Notes: generated by a model not told the origin, from the letters alone. Shown: positions 10,471 through 20,768, counted from the first letter of the stretch. The stretch: DNA of 64,000 nt from Azorinus chamasolen (GCA_963576725.1 OY755237.1:66312269-66376268), one strand, 5' to 3'. Made by a program: numbers and translations.

Positions 10471-10849
10471 ACTATTTTCAAATGTGTTCTCCAACCACAC
10501 CGAAAGAGTTTAATACACGTTTAGTGTAGTGAACATTGTGCATGACAATATCAGAGTAACCCTATAGGATTAAAAAGAAAACAAAAGTTTAACGAATTTT
10601 GTTCATGTCAGGTATTGTACATAGAGTGGATACAGATGTTACTTCATGACTTGCGTTTGACATATCTAACTATAATTTCTTTAAATTAACACATTTACTG
10701 ATAGAAATCGTTCATATAAATGCATAGACACTCTCATTTTATTTATGAGTCGTTATATGATACGGCTTGTCTGACTCTGTACTAGAACGGCGATATTATA
10801 CCAAGTTTATTAAATAAAAGTGTGTTTGTTATATTGTTTTGTGCAAATG

Positions 10850-10930
10850 TGGTCCAGTGGTGATCAGTTGCGGTGTTGACTCGTGGGCAAAGCCCACAGG
10901 GTACGAACAAACTCACGTGAGAACACGCTG
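10850..10930 (+). repeat. tRNA-like SINE head remnant
   Basis: TGGTCCAGTGG at 10,850-10,860 fits a pol III A box. About 40 bases on, GGGTACGAACAAA is a weak B-box match. No cloverleaf can be completed, so it may be a decayed tRNA-derived SINE or chance. Confidence 0.3.
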
Positions 10931-11737
10931 AGATGCGTAACAATGTTCCGTCACTTTATATCAGAAATGGCAGATATATTGGAATATGGGTCTAGAATAA
11001 TGCAATATCGCAATATGAAATTTATAATTTTGCATTCCTAGTGAACACTGTTAGAAAATGAAAGAATGGACCTTTCTATATCATCATAACAGTACATGTA
11101 CTTATACTTTGTATGATGGCCTCAAGCGTTATAATTAAATGCAATATAAACGAACTATAGATCCCGTTTAATTATTTTGAATACACTATTGTCAGGCTAC
11201 ATTTGTTTTAATTAAAATTAATGATATTGAACCAATGTAGTTTTACAAACGTTATACAAATTTACAAAACACGATTTTAGTCTCATTAATAGCAAATTTA
11301 TTGACAATTATAATTTCTGTTATTGTCATCAACGGTCGTGTAATCGGATTTCACAAATGAAACAGGAGAACTCAATACCACAATGGATTGGGTTAGAATA
11401 GTTCTGTATACTGTTTGTTTAATATTACGAAACAAACGAATGAAATGGTTTCATCGAAAAGTGACATTTGGAAAGTACCTGTTTAAGCTGTAGTGTTGAT
11501 TTGACCTAGGTTCTTTACCTAACGTTTTGTTAGATCAACATTAAAGTATTGTCCAGAAGTCAGCCGATATTTTCCCTCAGTATTGATATGCATTCTAATC
11601 GACTTTCGTTCTATACGTGCATTAACATCTTCAACTGGGGTGTTTTTCCAGTGATCTCTTAATATCTAGCGTTTTGGTGGCATCTTAAAAACACAATTTA
11701 TACAGATGTATTTATACAGCAATGATATCTTAATGTA
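10931..11737. other. Unannotated intergenic sequence
   Basis: I recognise no gene or repeat in this stretch. Confidence 0.4.
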
Positions 11738-11875
11738 GTAAAACCCCTTTAATTCGGAATTTTAGTGAAGAAAAATGACATGTTATGCATGTGGATGCTT
11801 AATACAGGGTGAATGTTATGCAGAAAGTTCCCAGATGAGCATTCTGCTTAATATTAACTCTTTACTAAGCATGTC
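11738..11875. mobile_element. Degraded family H element
   Basis: AGTAAAACCCCTTTAATTCG at the left resembles the H terminus. CTTAATACAGGGTGAATG and a weak GAAAGTTCCC-GAGCATTCTG palindrome follow. The right end is not identifiable. Confidence 0.45.
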
Positions 11876-12200
11876 ACACTTATTACTGTAACTGTTCTTG
11901 CATTTCCTCTCAAATATCAAACACTGAGAGTTAAACAGTTTTGACTTCCAGTGAGATGCGACGTTAACAGTTAAATTTGGATTCGCTGGAGTGCAAGAAG
12001 TTCAGTAACATTTTCTTTGAATACTGGTAAAATAAGTTGCAAGTGGAATGAGTAGTTGGCGGCTATATATCTTGTAGCCCAGCAGCTGATAGATACGTCT
12101 TGTTGGTGCATTTAAACATAACCAACATCATGTTGAATAGGTTTTATTGAAAGTATGCGTATATTGTAGAGACTATCACCTTAGAACAGTCTAAACAGTG

Positions 12201-12396
12201 TACAGTAAACCGGAGTTCTAGTAGAGAAGAATGTCGATACATTTAGGCAGGTGACTGCTCAATGCAGGGTAAAAGTCATGCAGAAAGCTCCTAGGAGCTT
12301 TCTGTATGACTTTCACCCTGCATTAAACTGCCACCTGTCCCCAAGACCGATATTTATATAAAATTGAACGTCCGGTTTAGATGGATTGTTCTGTAT
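12201..12396. mobile_element. Family H MITE
   Basis: Ends are TACAGTAAACCGGAGTTC and GTCCGGTTTAGATGG...CTGTA. Core arms read CAGAAAGCTCC and GGAGCTTTCTG, inside longer arms CAATGCAGGGTAAAAGTCAT and its complement. The TA at each end fits a Tc1/mariner-type duplication. Confidence 0.8.
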
Positions 12397-12459
12397 ATCT
12401 GAAGAAATGTAGTCATTTACGCATTGTTTTGAATGTACACGATCATTCTACGGGACAAC

Positions 12460-12598
12460 TTGACTCTTTACCTCGTGAATATTCATATAAGAAATAATGA
12501 CATTATGCATATTAATCAGATACTTTTGTAAAAGGCATATATGGACACGACTCTGCTTGAAAATGCGTTAACAGTCGCGTCTATAGAGTAGAGAGTTA
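12460..12598 (-). mobile_element. Family A MITE lacking the hairpin
   Basis: The left part CTTTACCTCGTGAATATTCA and the right part GAGTAGAGAGTTAA flank an interior in which the palindrome is missing. It is the second hairpin-less A copy in this window. Confidence 0.55.
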
Positions 12599-12850
12599 AA
12601 TTGCAAATCGACAAATTGACATAGTACGCAAGGACGGTGTCATCTGTCAGAGAAAATGACTACGAGTATTTCTGAAGTGTGTGTGTAACAGTTCAGACGT
12701 ATTGAGGTTAACATTATAATTATAGTGTCTGTCGAGAAAAATGGGTTAATTTACACTGGCCCTGAATAGCTTTAACAAATTAATATAAAAAAAACTTGGA
12801 TCGAACAGAACGTACACTCGTAGTCATCTTATTTTCCGATCGAAAACTAT

Positions 12851-13063
12851 TTAACCCTTTCTCTTATATAAGCAAGCGCATTTTGACGCATCTGCAACCA
12901 GAGTAGACCCAGGGTCTGCTCTGTTTGCTTATGGTGTAATATAGATCTGATTCTACAGCTTCTTTCTGAGTCAAAATGTCATGTGTTCATAAGCCATTAT
13001 AATCTTATTCATATTTATGACGTCATTATTTCCTACATGAATATGCATCAGGGAAAGAGTTAA
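12851..13063 (+). mobile_element. Family A/B MITE
   Basis: It begins TTAACCCTTTCTCTTATA and ends CAGGGAAAGAGTTAA. The core is reduced to AGAGTAGACCCAGGGTCTGC, which suggests that the inner palindrome (the GCTCC apex) was lost. The interior matches family A (TGATTCTACAGCTTC). Confidence 0.75.
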
Positions 13064-13107
13064 TCAGAGTCAAATAGCGGATATTTTATAGATAACATTC
13101 TTGACGC

Positions 13108-13377
13108 TTTAATCCATCATTACGCTTTTCTATGCGTTGAAAGTTTCTACGCTATTGCAAACAGAATAGACCAAGATCAGACGGCTCCTCAAGGAGCCTT
13201 TTGATCAGTGTCTGCTCTGTGTGATAATGGAATTTTTAAAAAAGATCTGTTTCTTAAATTTCAAAAATGGCTACAAATTTCCACCTTCCATATTCTATTA
13301 TTACTATTTTATTTTGTCTATGAATATTCAATATGTACCGGAATTTGGACTACATATAGTACAGGGAAAGGGTTTAA
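13108..13377 (+). mobile_element. Family B MITE
   Basis: The core is CAGACGGCTCCTCAAGGAGC, followed by AAAATGGCTACAAATTTCC and a right end CAGGGAAAGGGTTTAA. A 63-codon frame inside it is incidental. Confidence 0.75.
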
Positions 13378-13537
13378 CCGTCGCAAGATGATGACATGAT
13401 AAAGATTGATACTAGCAGTACAGGATAGTTTGCTTGTTTGATGTACAATCACATAACGCAACAGAATGACACAGAATGAGCTCGTGTATATTCACCAAGG
13501 AGTGTCACTTTATGATGATACCACTACAAAACCTGTC

Positions 13538-13860
13538 CAAACCGGATATTCAAATTAGCATCAATGCCGATCTTTAAGACAGATGACAGCTTAATGCAGG
13601 ACGAAAGTCATACAGAAAGCTTCCCTTGGGAGCTTTCTGTATGACTTTCACCCTGCATTAATCGTCCACCTGCCAAAACAAATATCTAAATTCGTCTTTA
13701 CTAACTGTTCAGTTTAGAGGAATTCAACTGCATCTGTCTATCGTTAAGACACATAGTAGCTTAATGCAGTGTTAAAGAAATGCAGACATCTCCCAAATGA
13801 GTTTGTATTACTTTCAACATACATTAAATAGCCATCTGTCAAAACAGAGATACAGTGGAA
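13538..13860. mobile_element. Two adjacent family H-like elements
   Basis: The first has arms TTAATGCAGGACGAAAGTCA and its complement with apex AAGCTTCCCTTGGGAGCTTT at about 13,620. The second, degraded, has CTTAATGCAGTGTTAAAG and a weak CTCCCAAATGAG apex near 13,790. Terminal CAGT sequences are eroded. Confidence 0.6.
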
Positions 13861-14052
13861 ATTCAATATCTCGAACTTCAAGGGACCATGTAAATTATTT
13901 CAAGATAACAGAAGTTCGAGTCATATAATTTCCAATCTGGACAATTTCTAAATCTTACAGCTTAATGCAGGTCTTAAGTAATGCTGAAATATCCTGTAGG
14001 AGCTTTCAGCGTTACTTTCGACCTGCATTAGTTGTCACGTGTGTTTCTAGAT
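13861..14052. mobile_element. Family K element
   Basis: CAGTGGAAATTCAATATCTC is followed by paired TCGAACTTC / GAAGTTCGA sequences, then a TTAATGCAGG-type core with GTAGGAGCTTTC. It matches the copy at 19,902-20,222. Confidence 0.6.
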
Positions 14053-14114
14053 ATGCGTAGTGATACAGTTTATAACAGTTCTGTATCATAAATTTGGAGG
14101 GACCGACCTTTATT

Positions 14115-14190
14115 CGAGTTTTTAGAACTGTGTAGTTTTGAAACCATTGTGATAAATAGAGCATTTGCGTCAACATGAGGGAAAGGGTTA
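14115..14190. mobile_element. Family C fragment
   Basis: The left arm ACCATTGTGATAAATAGAGC runs to GCATTTGC and then directly to the right terminus GAGGGAAAGGGTTAA. The right arm and apex are deleted. Confidence 0.65.
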
Positions 14191-14427
14191 AAGCAGGTTG
14201 AGAGTTATGCAATAAGCTTCCAAAAGGAGTTCTTTGCACGACCACCACCCTGGCTTTGAGGTTATAAAACATTTTGCTTTAGTCCGAGATCATTCTCAAG
14301 CATTTTAACCTTGGACCCTGCATTAAGCAACCACTCTCAAAAATTTCTAAGTTTGAATAAGGTTGATATGAAGTTACTGTATTTGTTACAATGCTTATTA
14401 ACCTTCAACGATAAAGCTTAGTAAACT

Positions 14428-14789
14428 ACAGTGCTCCCTCTCTACAACGACACCCTTTGGGATACGAAGATTGTATGTGTTGCTCAGAGGGAGTTATTAT
14501 AGGGAGGGAAAATCAAACATAATTAGCTTGGTTGCAGATCCCTAGATAAGCTGTATTACGAGAACTAAAACCGTTATCCCTCCATCAAACCCTATGCTGT
14601 GACCACTCTTTAGAATCGTCACAGAGTGACGATTCTAAAGAGTGGTCACAACATAGGGTTTGATGGAGGCATAAAGAAAATACGATGGAAAAAAGTTGTT
14701 TCTGGAGCTTTGTTTCGGAAACAGTGACATGCGTTGTTGTAAGGAGGGAATCATTATTGAGAGGGCCGTTGTAGGGAGGGAGCACTGTA
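14428..14789. mobile_element. Family L MITE, long palindrome
   Basis: Ends are TACAGTGCTCCCTCTCTACA and GTAGGGAGGGAGCACTGTA. The centre (14,577-14,670) is a nearly perfect foldback of about 40 bp per arm, with CTTTAGAATCGTCACAGAGT at the apex. TA flanks both ends. The arms exceed what short TIRs require. Confidence 0.85.
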
Positions 14790-14934
14790 CATGTAGTATT
14801 ACGTGGTTGTTATTGTGGTAGATAAATCAATCATGTAACGTTAATCATTTCAACGCTGAATTTTCAACACTGAATCACTTTTTATTAGTATTGTTCATAA
14901 GGTGTGAAAGGGTATGACAGTATAGTAAAGGACA

Positions 14935-15120
14935 AACCGTACATCAGAGGACTTCTCTACGAGTCGTTTGATCTGGGTCTACACTGTTTGCAAATGACAG
15001 TGCATTGGTTTTCCACATTCAAAAGGTTAACATACTCACTGAGCAAAGAGATATCGGTTGGTCTCGCGGGAATTTTGACAAAAGTGAAACCCCTTCCTGA
15101 TTACAACGAACAAGGGTTAA
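14935..15120. mobile_element. Degraded hairpin MITE
   Basis: The sequence ACTTCTCTACGAGTCGTTTG and GTCTACACTGTTTGCAAATG resemble the palindrome arms of TTAA families. AACAAGGGTTAA lies at the right. It does not fit A, B or D cleanly. Confidence 0.4.
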
Positions 15121-15352
15121 TCAGTGGCTGTAAATTACTGATTTAAAATTGATTTCATTAGGGAGACTATGAAGTAGTAGATGTGGCTTTCCTTTATGTC
15201 AAGGTTGGATTCTTTTCACACCATGGTGATACATGTTAATAACTAAATATCACAGGTTTTAACTTACTTAATAAGCCCACGGTTTGTAAATTGAAATAAA
15301 CGAGTGGTTCAAACGCTGTCTTTATCTAACCTATTAATTAATGCTTAAATAC

Positions 15353-15557
15353 AGCAAAACCTCTCTATGCCGGCCACTACATTGCATTAAATAGTTGGTA
15401 TTTAGGACAGGTGACTGCTTAAAGCAAAGTGAAAGTAAAACAGAACGCTCCTATAGGAGCGTTCTGTTTTACTTTCACCTTGCTTTAAGCAGTCACATGC
15501 CTTTAACACAAAATACTTGATGTAATTTAGTGGCCGTTATAGAGAGGTTTTACCGTA
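15353..15557. mobile_element. Family G MITE with a compensated arm change
   Basis: It begins TACAGCAAAACCTCTCTATG and ends GAGAGGTTTTACCGTA. The apex is GAACGCTCCTATAGGAGCG. The left arm reads GTGACTGC where most copies have GTGGCTGC, and the right arm carries the matching GCAGTCAC. Confidence 0.85.
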
Positions 15558-15567
15558 CACTTTTAAC

Positions 15568-15645
15568 AATTTTGCGAACAGAGTAGCCCCAGATCAGACG
15601 TTTCCTGTAGGAGTATTACGATCAGGATATTCTCTATTTGTTTAT
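15568..15645 (+). mobile_element. Family A core fragment
   Basis: It holds GCGAACAGAGTAGCCCCAG, a damaged CAGACGTTTCCTGTAGGAG core and part of the mirror arm. Confidence 0.5.
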
Positions 15646-15779
15646 TAAAGTTTATAGATACTACAGTTTATGCCAAGGAGACTGTTTTGGGGCCAAATAA
15701 GTTTCGTCAGCAAACGTTGTCGTATGCTATACGTTTAAGAGTAAACCGTCCTTCAATTCCTTTTCAAAAACATAAGTTG

Positions 15780-15935
15780 AGTTTTATACAGTTTTGATAC
15801 TGATCAGACGCCGAGTTACTCGGTGTCTCGTCTGGATCCAATCTGTTTGCAAATGTAATCACAGATACACATATTGCAGTTAGCCATGTGAGTCGCTTTC
15901 TGACGAATGTGGCGTCGAAAGAGTTACAATTGAGC
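15780..15935. mobile_element. Family D MITE fragment
   Basis: The core AGACGCCGAGTTACTCGGTG is followed by CCAATCTGTTTGCAAATG and ends in GGCGTCGAAAGAGTTA. Confidence 0.6.
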
Positions 15936-15949
15936 TTCTTAAGATTACT

Positions 15950-16216
15950 GTAACCATTTTCCCTGTTCTATATTTAGACCAAAATTTAAAAAAAATCTAC
16001 AGAATATTCATGGACAAAACAGTTAAAATGAAATATGGAAGCTGGACCATTATAGCCAGTTTGCCATGAGTTTGGAAACTAAAGAAACAGATCTTATAAA
16101 AATCCATTAGTAAACAGAGTAGACCCTGATCAGACGGCTCCTCTAGGAGCCGTCTGATTTTAGTCTACTCTATTTGCAAATGCATGAAAACAGGTTTATA
16201 TGAGGGAAAGGGTTAA
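15950..16216 (-). mobile_element. Family B MITE
   Basis: Left end TAACCATTTTCCCTGTTC, right end GAGGGAAAGGGTTAA, core ACGGCTCCTCTAGGAGCCGT. It is close to the copy at 3,064-3,287 and is a young-looking reverse copy. Confidence 0.85.
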
Positions 16217-16248
16217 GTGAAAAGGCCTCATATCAACATATATTCATC

Positions 16249-16410
16249 CACCCTTGCCCTCGTATAAACGCTCTTTCACGCCTTTGCAAAACGAATAGGC
16301 CAAGATAAAAAAAAAATCCTTGAAAAGTTTACATTATAAAATTTCAGCTTATAAACGAATATTCATGATGTCATTATTTCTGTCGTGAAAAGTGAACCAG
16401 AGAGAGTTAA
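16249..16410 (+). mobile_element. Family A remnant with oligo(A) in place of the hairpin
   Basis: AACGCTCTTTCACGCCTTTG and CAAGAT are followed by a run of A where the palindrome should be. The family A right half then continues to AGAGAGAGTTAA. Confidence 0.5.
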
Positions 16411-16640
16411 CTTAACATTTTGTAGGCTATATGAATGTGTGACTCCCTTCATATGTTAGATCTAGATGAAAAGCAGAGTAACTCGACTGAATATTACTTA
16501 AAAGTCCTTACATGGAGTATAATCCACATCTTTTGGTTGGTATTAAAATATGCCATGACAATGTACTGTTATAATACGGTTAAAAAGCTCATACTACGAA
16601 CACGTTTTCGGACCGCGTAATAACACGTTCGAGATATGTG

Positions 16641-16849
16641 TACAGTAAAAACTCGATTAATCGAACACTCAAATACATACCATTATTGATCTTCAACACA
16701 GGTGGCAGCTTAATGCAGGGTGAAAGTCATGCAGATAGCTCCTCTAGGAGCTTTCTGCATGACATTCACCCTTCATTAAGCAGGCACCTGTCTACAAACG
16801 CATAAGATATCCATTACTAAAAGTTCATAGTATCGAATATTTACTGTAG
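16641..16849. mobile_element. Family N MITE
   Basis: Ends are TACAGTAAAAACTCGATTAA and CGAATATTTACTGTA. The core arms GCAGGGTGAAAGTCATGCAG and its complement meet at GCTCCTCTAGGAGC. The core matches family H although the end sequence differs. Confidence 0.8.
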
Positions 16850-16881
16850 TCCTTAACATGAAGAGGTTTAATTACCCCGTT

Positions 16882-16883
<2 letters not shown>

Positions 16884-16963
<80 letters not shown>
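16884..16963. repeat. (TA)n microsatellite
   Basis: About 80 bases of uninterrupted AT dinucleotide. The 77-codon Tyr-Ile frame over it is an artefact. Confidence 0.97.
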
Positions 16964-16965
<2 letters not shown>

Positions 16966-17253
16966 ATGCATTATAAAGGCAAAAAGCTAAGGCAAAACAG
17001 TGATATTATCACCGGAAATTATGTCATCACTAGTGACAATATCAAAATACGAAATTTATTTAACAGAGAATTTTCTATTTATCAGTGTTAGGTATAAAAT
17101 AAATTACATTATTTCATTTACATATCTACGGATCATTCATCGACAGTAATGATGGCTGGTCCCATGAGGACTGTGCTCAATGATAAATTAAAACCCAACT
17201 AATTACAGCATGGAAGCCTTGATCTATAGTCCTCATTTACTGATTTGAAAAAA

Positions 17254-17432
17254 TACAGTTAAACCTCTCTAAACCGGACGTTCAGTTTAGTATAAATATC
17301 AGTATTGTAAACAGGTGGCAGTTTTCCTCTAACAGCTTTCTGCATGACTTTCACCATGCATTTAGCAGCCGCCTGCCTAAAATATATAAATTCTTCTCTA
17401 CAGGAATTCCGGTTTATAGAGGTTTTACTGTA
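17254..17432. mobile_element. Family H MITE, left arm deleted
   Basis: Ends are TACAGTTAAACCTCTCTAAA and TATAGAGGTTTTACTGTA. The left arm stops at CAGGTGGCAG and joins CTCTAACAGCTTTCTGCATG, so only the right arm of the palindrome remains. Confidence 0.75.
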
Positions 17433-17656
17433 ATTGCATTTCAGTGATTCCCTGGAGGGACCTGTGTCAGAACAGATAGTGAGCCAAGTTTCTTATATTC
17501 AAGGTCAGATTGTTTAGCTTGGTATTCACTGTCAATAAAAAGTTCGAGAACTATGTAACAGACTCAAACAAGATATATAACAAATGGGCCCGACATTAAA
17601 CCGCAAGTTAAGAAAAAACCTCTAAGGTGACCATTTTATCAAATACATGTGTATCT

Positions 17657-17870
17657 TTAACCATTTGCGCCATAATCACGCCTTTCTACACCTTTGCAAA
17701 CATATTAGACCTAGATCAGATGATTCCTTCAGAAGTTTGGTTTGCTCATGATATGATATAGATATGATTCTACAGTTTCTGCCATGGCAAAAAAATTCAT
17801 AAATTTTAATCTAATTTATATTCATGGTGTCATTATCTTTTACATGAATGTTCATGGTGCAAAGGCTAAA
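17657..17870 (+). mobile_element. Family A MITE, damaged hairpin
   Basis: The left part TTTAACCATTTGCGCC and the right part TTCATGGTGCAAAGGCTAAA flank the interior TGATTCTACAGTTTCTGCC. The core reads GATGATTCCTTCAGAAG and the right arm is short. Confidence 0.6.
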
Positions 17871-17975
17871 AGCTGGCGGTTGCTTAATACGGAGCTTTCT
17901 GTTTAACGTGTGTCCTGCGTTAAGCTACCACTGACATTTAAGACCAGGAATATCTCCTATAGGAGACATCTGGGC

Positions 17976-18146
17976 CCATGCTTATAAAACTTTTAGCTGA
18001 GTCTGAGTTCGTTCTCAAGTTTTTGATTGGTCAGATTTGAGCCTTTGGCTCAAATCTGACCAATCAAAAGCTTGAGAACTCAAATCTGACCAATCAAAAG
18101 CTTGAGAACGAAATCTAACTCAACTAAAAAGCTTTATAAGCATGGA
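17976..18146. mobile_element. Family O foldback element
   Basis: Termini CCATGCTTATAAAACTTTTA and its complement enclose arms GATTGGTCAGATTTGAG and complement. One arm segment (TCAAATCTGACCAATCAAAA) is duplicated in tandem. A hairpin apex TCTCCTATAGGAGA immediately precedes it. The same duplicated-arm structure occurs in reverse orientation at 33,206-33,372. Confidence 0.75.
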
Positions 18147-18295
18147 CACTGATCAAGGTCTACTCTGTTTGCTTTTTGGCCGTTTAAGACATGTTTTACT
18201 GTATCTTCTGAAACACAGACAGATTATCTATTGTTCCGGTGTTAATTTCCCAGTCTGATTGAAATAATTAACTGAGTCATTGTAGGAACTATTTC

Positions 18296-18494
18296 GTTGC
18301 CAGTGTCGCATATGTGATAACCAATCCAAACGGTTTGGATCCAGATGAGACGATGAGTAACTCGGTGTCTCATCATGATTCAAAATGTCTGTTACTGTGA
18401 TCAGGTATTTTAAATAAGATGGCAGATAATTAACTAAATAAAGTTTTAGCAGACGACACATTGTGCAGACAATATATGGCAGCGAAAGAGTCAA
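18296..18494 (-). mobile_element. Family D MITE
   Basis: The core TGAGACGATGAGTAACTCGG and flanking AACGGTTTGGATCCAG are followed by a right end GGCAGCGAAAGAGTCAA, which is shared with the E element that follows. Confidence 0.65.
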
Positions 18495-18704
18495 CCCTTT
18501 CGGCGCCAAATTTCTTATTGTCGTTTGCAAACCACTTTTATTAAATCATTTTGTAAAATAAGGAAATGAGATAAATGTCAATTTCTGTTTGAGACAAAAA
18601 GTGAAGTCCCTGATCAGATGTCGCCTTGAAAAGGCGGCGTCTGATCTGGGACTGCACTATTTGTTGTGGTGCATTTATGCGACATTGGCGGTGAAAAGTT
18701 TCAC
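18491..18704. mobile_element. Family E MITE
   Basis: It begins TCAACCCTTTCGGCGCC and ends TTGGCGGTGAAAAG. The central palindrome GATGTCGCCTTGAAAAGGCG is flanked by AGTCCCTGATCAG and CTGATCTGGGACT. The tetranucleotide at 18,491 also ends the preceding D copy. Confidence 0.75.
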
Positions 18705-18814
18705 AAAAATCACTTTCACAACGGTTTTGTGATCATTACTTTTTGTACAGTTACATAATGTAATAAACCCTCTGAATGAAGGAAACAAGTTGAACGACAT
18801 CTAAAATCATTAAT

Positions 18815-18962
18815 CGTTTTGCCTGCTGCTGGCGGATCCATGATAACAAACAGTTTGGATCCATTTTAGACGCCGAGTAACTCGGAGTCTCATTAGAATT
18901 TGTTTTGACACTCTGATTGCGTTTCGGTAGACAAACTGATTATAGTTGAGCCTGCCCGAGGC
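18815..18962. mobile_element. Family D fragment
   Basis: CAAACAGTTTGGATCC and AGACGCCGAGTAACTCGGAG are followed by GACACTCTGATTGCGTTTCG. The left end is replaced by unrelated sequence. Confidence 0.55.
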
Positions 18963-18967
18963 GGAAA

Positions 18968-19372
18968 TTCATTTATTGAACATAGGAGTTTTAAACAGCA
19001 GTTGGCTGCTTAACCCTTCGCTTGCTATTCACGTCAATATACCTACCTGTAAATGGTGAAGGCCCAGATGAGACAGCTCCTGCAGGAGCTGTCTCATCAG
19101 GGTCTGCACTATTTACAAGTTGATTGTGCAACCAGTGCACTCAACAACAGTGATTGCACAGCGAAATACCTGTACACAGTGAAGATATATGTAATTATAC
19201 AACAGGAGATTGGTAAAGAAGGAAAAATGTATTTTAAAATTCAGCAAGAGAAGGGTTAATAATAAAGAGCAAAAGTAATGCAGAAAACTCCTATAGGAGC
19301 TTTCTATATTACATTTGACCGGCATTAAGCTTCTATCTGCCTAACAGACCTATAATTAGACATGTTGATGGC
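18968..19372. mobile_element. Family I element interrupted by a family F insertion
   Basis: The left part TTCATTTATTGAACATAGGA to GGCTGCTTAA and the right part AAAAGTAATGCAGAAAACTC to GATGGCCGC match family I. They are split at TTAA by the F element at 19,008-19,260. The outer CAGT terminus on the left is not preserved. Confidence 0.7.
19008..19260 (+). mobile_element. Family F MITE
   Basis: Ends are TTAACCCTTCGCTTGCTATT and CAAGAGAAGGGTTAA. Core GACAGCTCCTGCAGGAGC is a perfect hairpin within longer arms. A 68-codon frame (19,053-19,259) is nearly the same as the one at 20,283-20,486. TTAA occurs on both sides, in the host I element, as a target duplication. Confidence 0.85.
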
Positions 19373-19726
19373 CGCAAAGCTTGAACTTTAGAAATATCAT
19401 TTCCTCGGCAGGATAAAAGTGAACGACCAAGCTTATATATCTCCGTAAGGACAGTTCATGGTCTGTACTGTTTGTCTTTCAACATTCTCTTGCAAATCTT
19501 TTTTTTTATTCCGAATAGATTTAATCGTCAAGCATGGATTGGCCAATTCACTTTGAAAACAAAACCCACATCGTTCCAATGGTAAAACCCTTTATCCGAT
19601 AAATATGCTTTTTAACATTATTGGAGACGCATTTGAACACTTTTATAATCCATCTCATCGGGATCTGCTCTGTTTGCTTACGGAATGGATTAGATATTAT
19701 TCGACTGTTTCTACCATAGCCAGATA

Positions 19727-19729
<3 letters not shown>

Positions 19730-19781
<52 letters not shown>
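19730..19781. repeat. (TA)n microsatellite
   Basis: About 50 bases of AT dinucleotide placed within a degraded family A right half (GACTGTTTCTACCATAGCC). Confidence 0.95.
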
Positions 19782-19784
<3 letters not shown>

Positions 19785-19901
19785 CTATTGTAAACTTAAG
19801 ATTCTTGAGATTTATGTTGTCAATACTCATTACATAAAAATTAATGAGGATACGTATAAATTAATAAAAACCTAAATTTACGCGACTATAAAATAGTTAC
19901 A

Positions 19902-20222
19902 GTTAAACTTATCTCGAACTCCGATGACTCGAACTTCGTGATTAATAACTCGAAGTAAAAGTTCGAGTCTTCCAAAATTTACAATACATAAGTGTTCTAA
20001 AATGCGTCACTAAGAATATCTAGAAACACGTGTGACAGCTTTATGCAGATTCTAAAGTAGTGCTAAAAGCTCCCTAGAAGCTTTCAATATTACTTCAGAC
20101 CTATATTAAGCTGTTAACGTGATATACTGTTCAAATTAGAATCGGATGACTCGAACCTTTGTTATCTCGAAATAATTTGTATTGTCCCTTGAAGTATGAG
20201 ATATATCGAAGTCCAACTGCAT
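19902..20222. mobile_element. Family K MITE
   Basis: It begins CAGTTAAACTTATCTCGAAC and ends TATCGAAGTCCAACTG. Paired CTCGAACTT / AAGTTCGAG segments flank a core of H/I type (CTCCCTAGAAGC). It is longer than other TA families and diverged. Confidence 0.6.
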
Positions 20223-20236
20223 ATTATACTGGGTCT

Positions 20237-20486
20237 TTAACCCTTCGCATGCTAATCGCGTCAATATACCTACCTGTAAATAGTGAAGACCCAGATGAGA
20301 CAGCTCCTGCAGGAGCTGTCTCATCAGGGTGTGCACTATTTACAAGTTGATTGTGCAACCAGTGCACTCCACAGCAGTGATTGCACAGCGAAATACTTGT
20401 ACACAGTGAAGATATATGTAATTATACAACAGGGCATGGGTAAAGAAGGAGAAATGTATCTTAAAATTCAGCAAGCGAAGGGTTAA
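20237..20486 (+). mobile_element. Family F MITE
   Basis: Ends are TTAACCCTTCGCATGCTAAT and GCAAGCGAAGGGTTAA. The hairpin GACAGCTCCTGCAGGAGCTG is perfect. The interior GTGATTGCACAGCGAAATAC matches 19,008-19,260 closely, and TTAA borders both ends. Confidence 0.88.
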
Positions 20487-20649
20487 CACTGAACCCACCG
20501 ATTGCCACCTGCCTCGCATTTACAAACAACCCAGTAACTCGGCATCTGATCTGGATCAAAGTTATTTGATATTCAGGCAATAGCTTCTCAACATCTTGTT
20601 CGAATCGAAAGTAGTCAAAACTACACAAGAACCAAAATTGAACAGACAT

Positions 20650-20730
20650 TATTTCTTTACAGCGATGTATGGGTTAGTTCTTTACAGCGATGTATGGGTT
20701 AGTTCTTTACAGCGATGTATGGGTTAGTTA
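20650..20730 (+). repeat. 25 bp tandem repeat, three copies
   Basis: The unit TTCTTTACAGCGATGTATGG plus GTTAG is present three times with essentially no divergence, so the array is recent. Confidence 0.9.
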
Positions 20731-20768
20731 TACAGAGAATTCCTATCATATATTGAACAACGCCTGCT

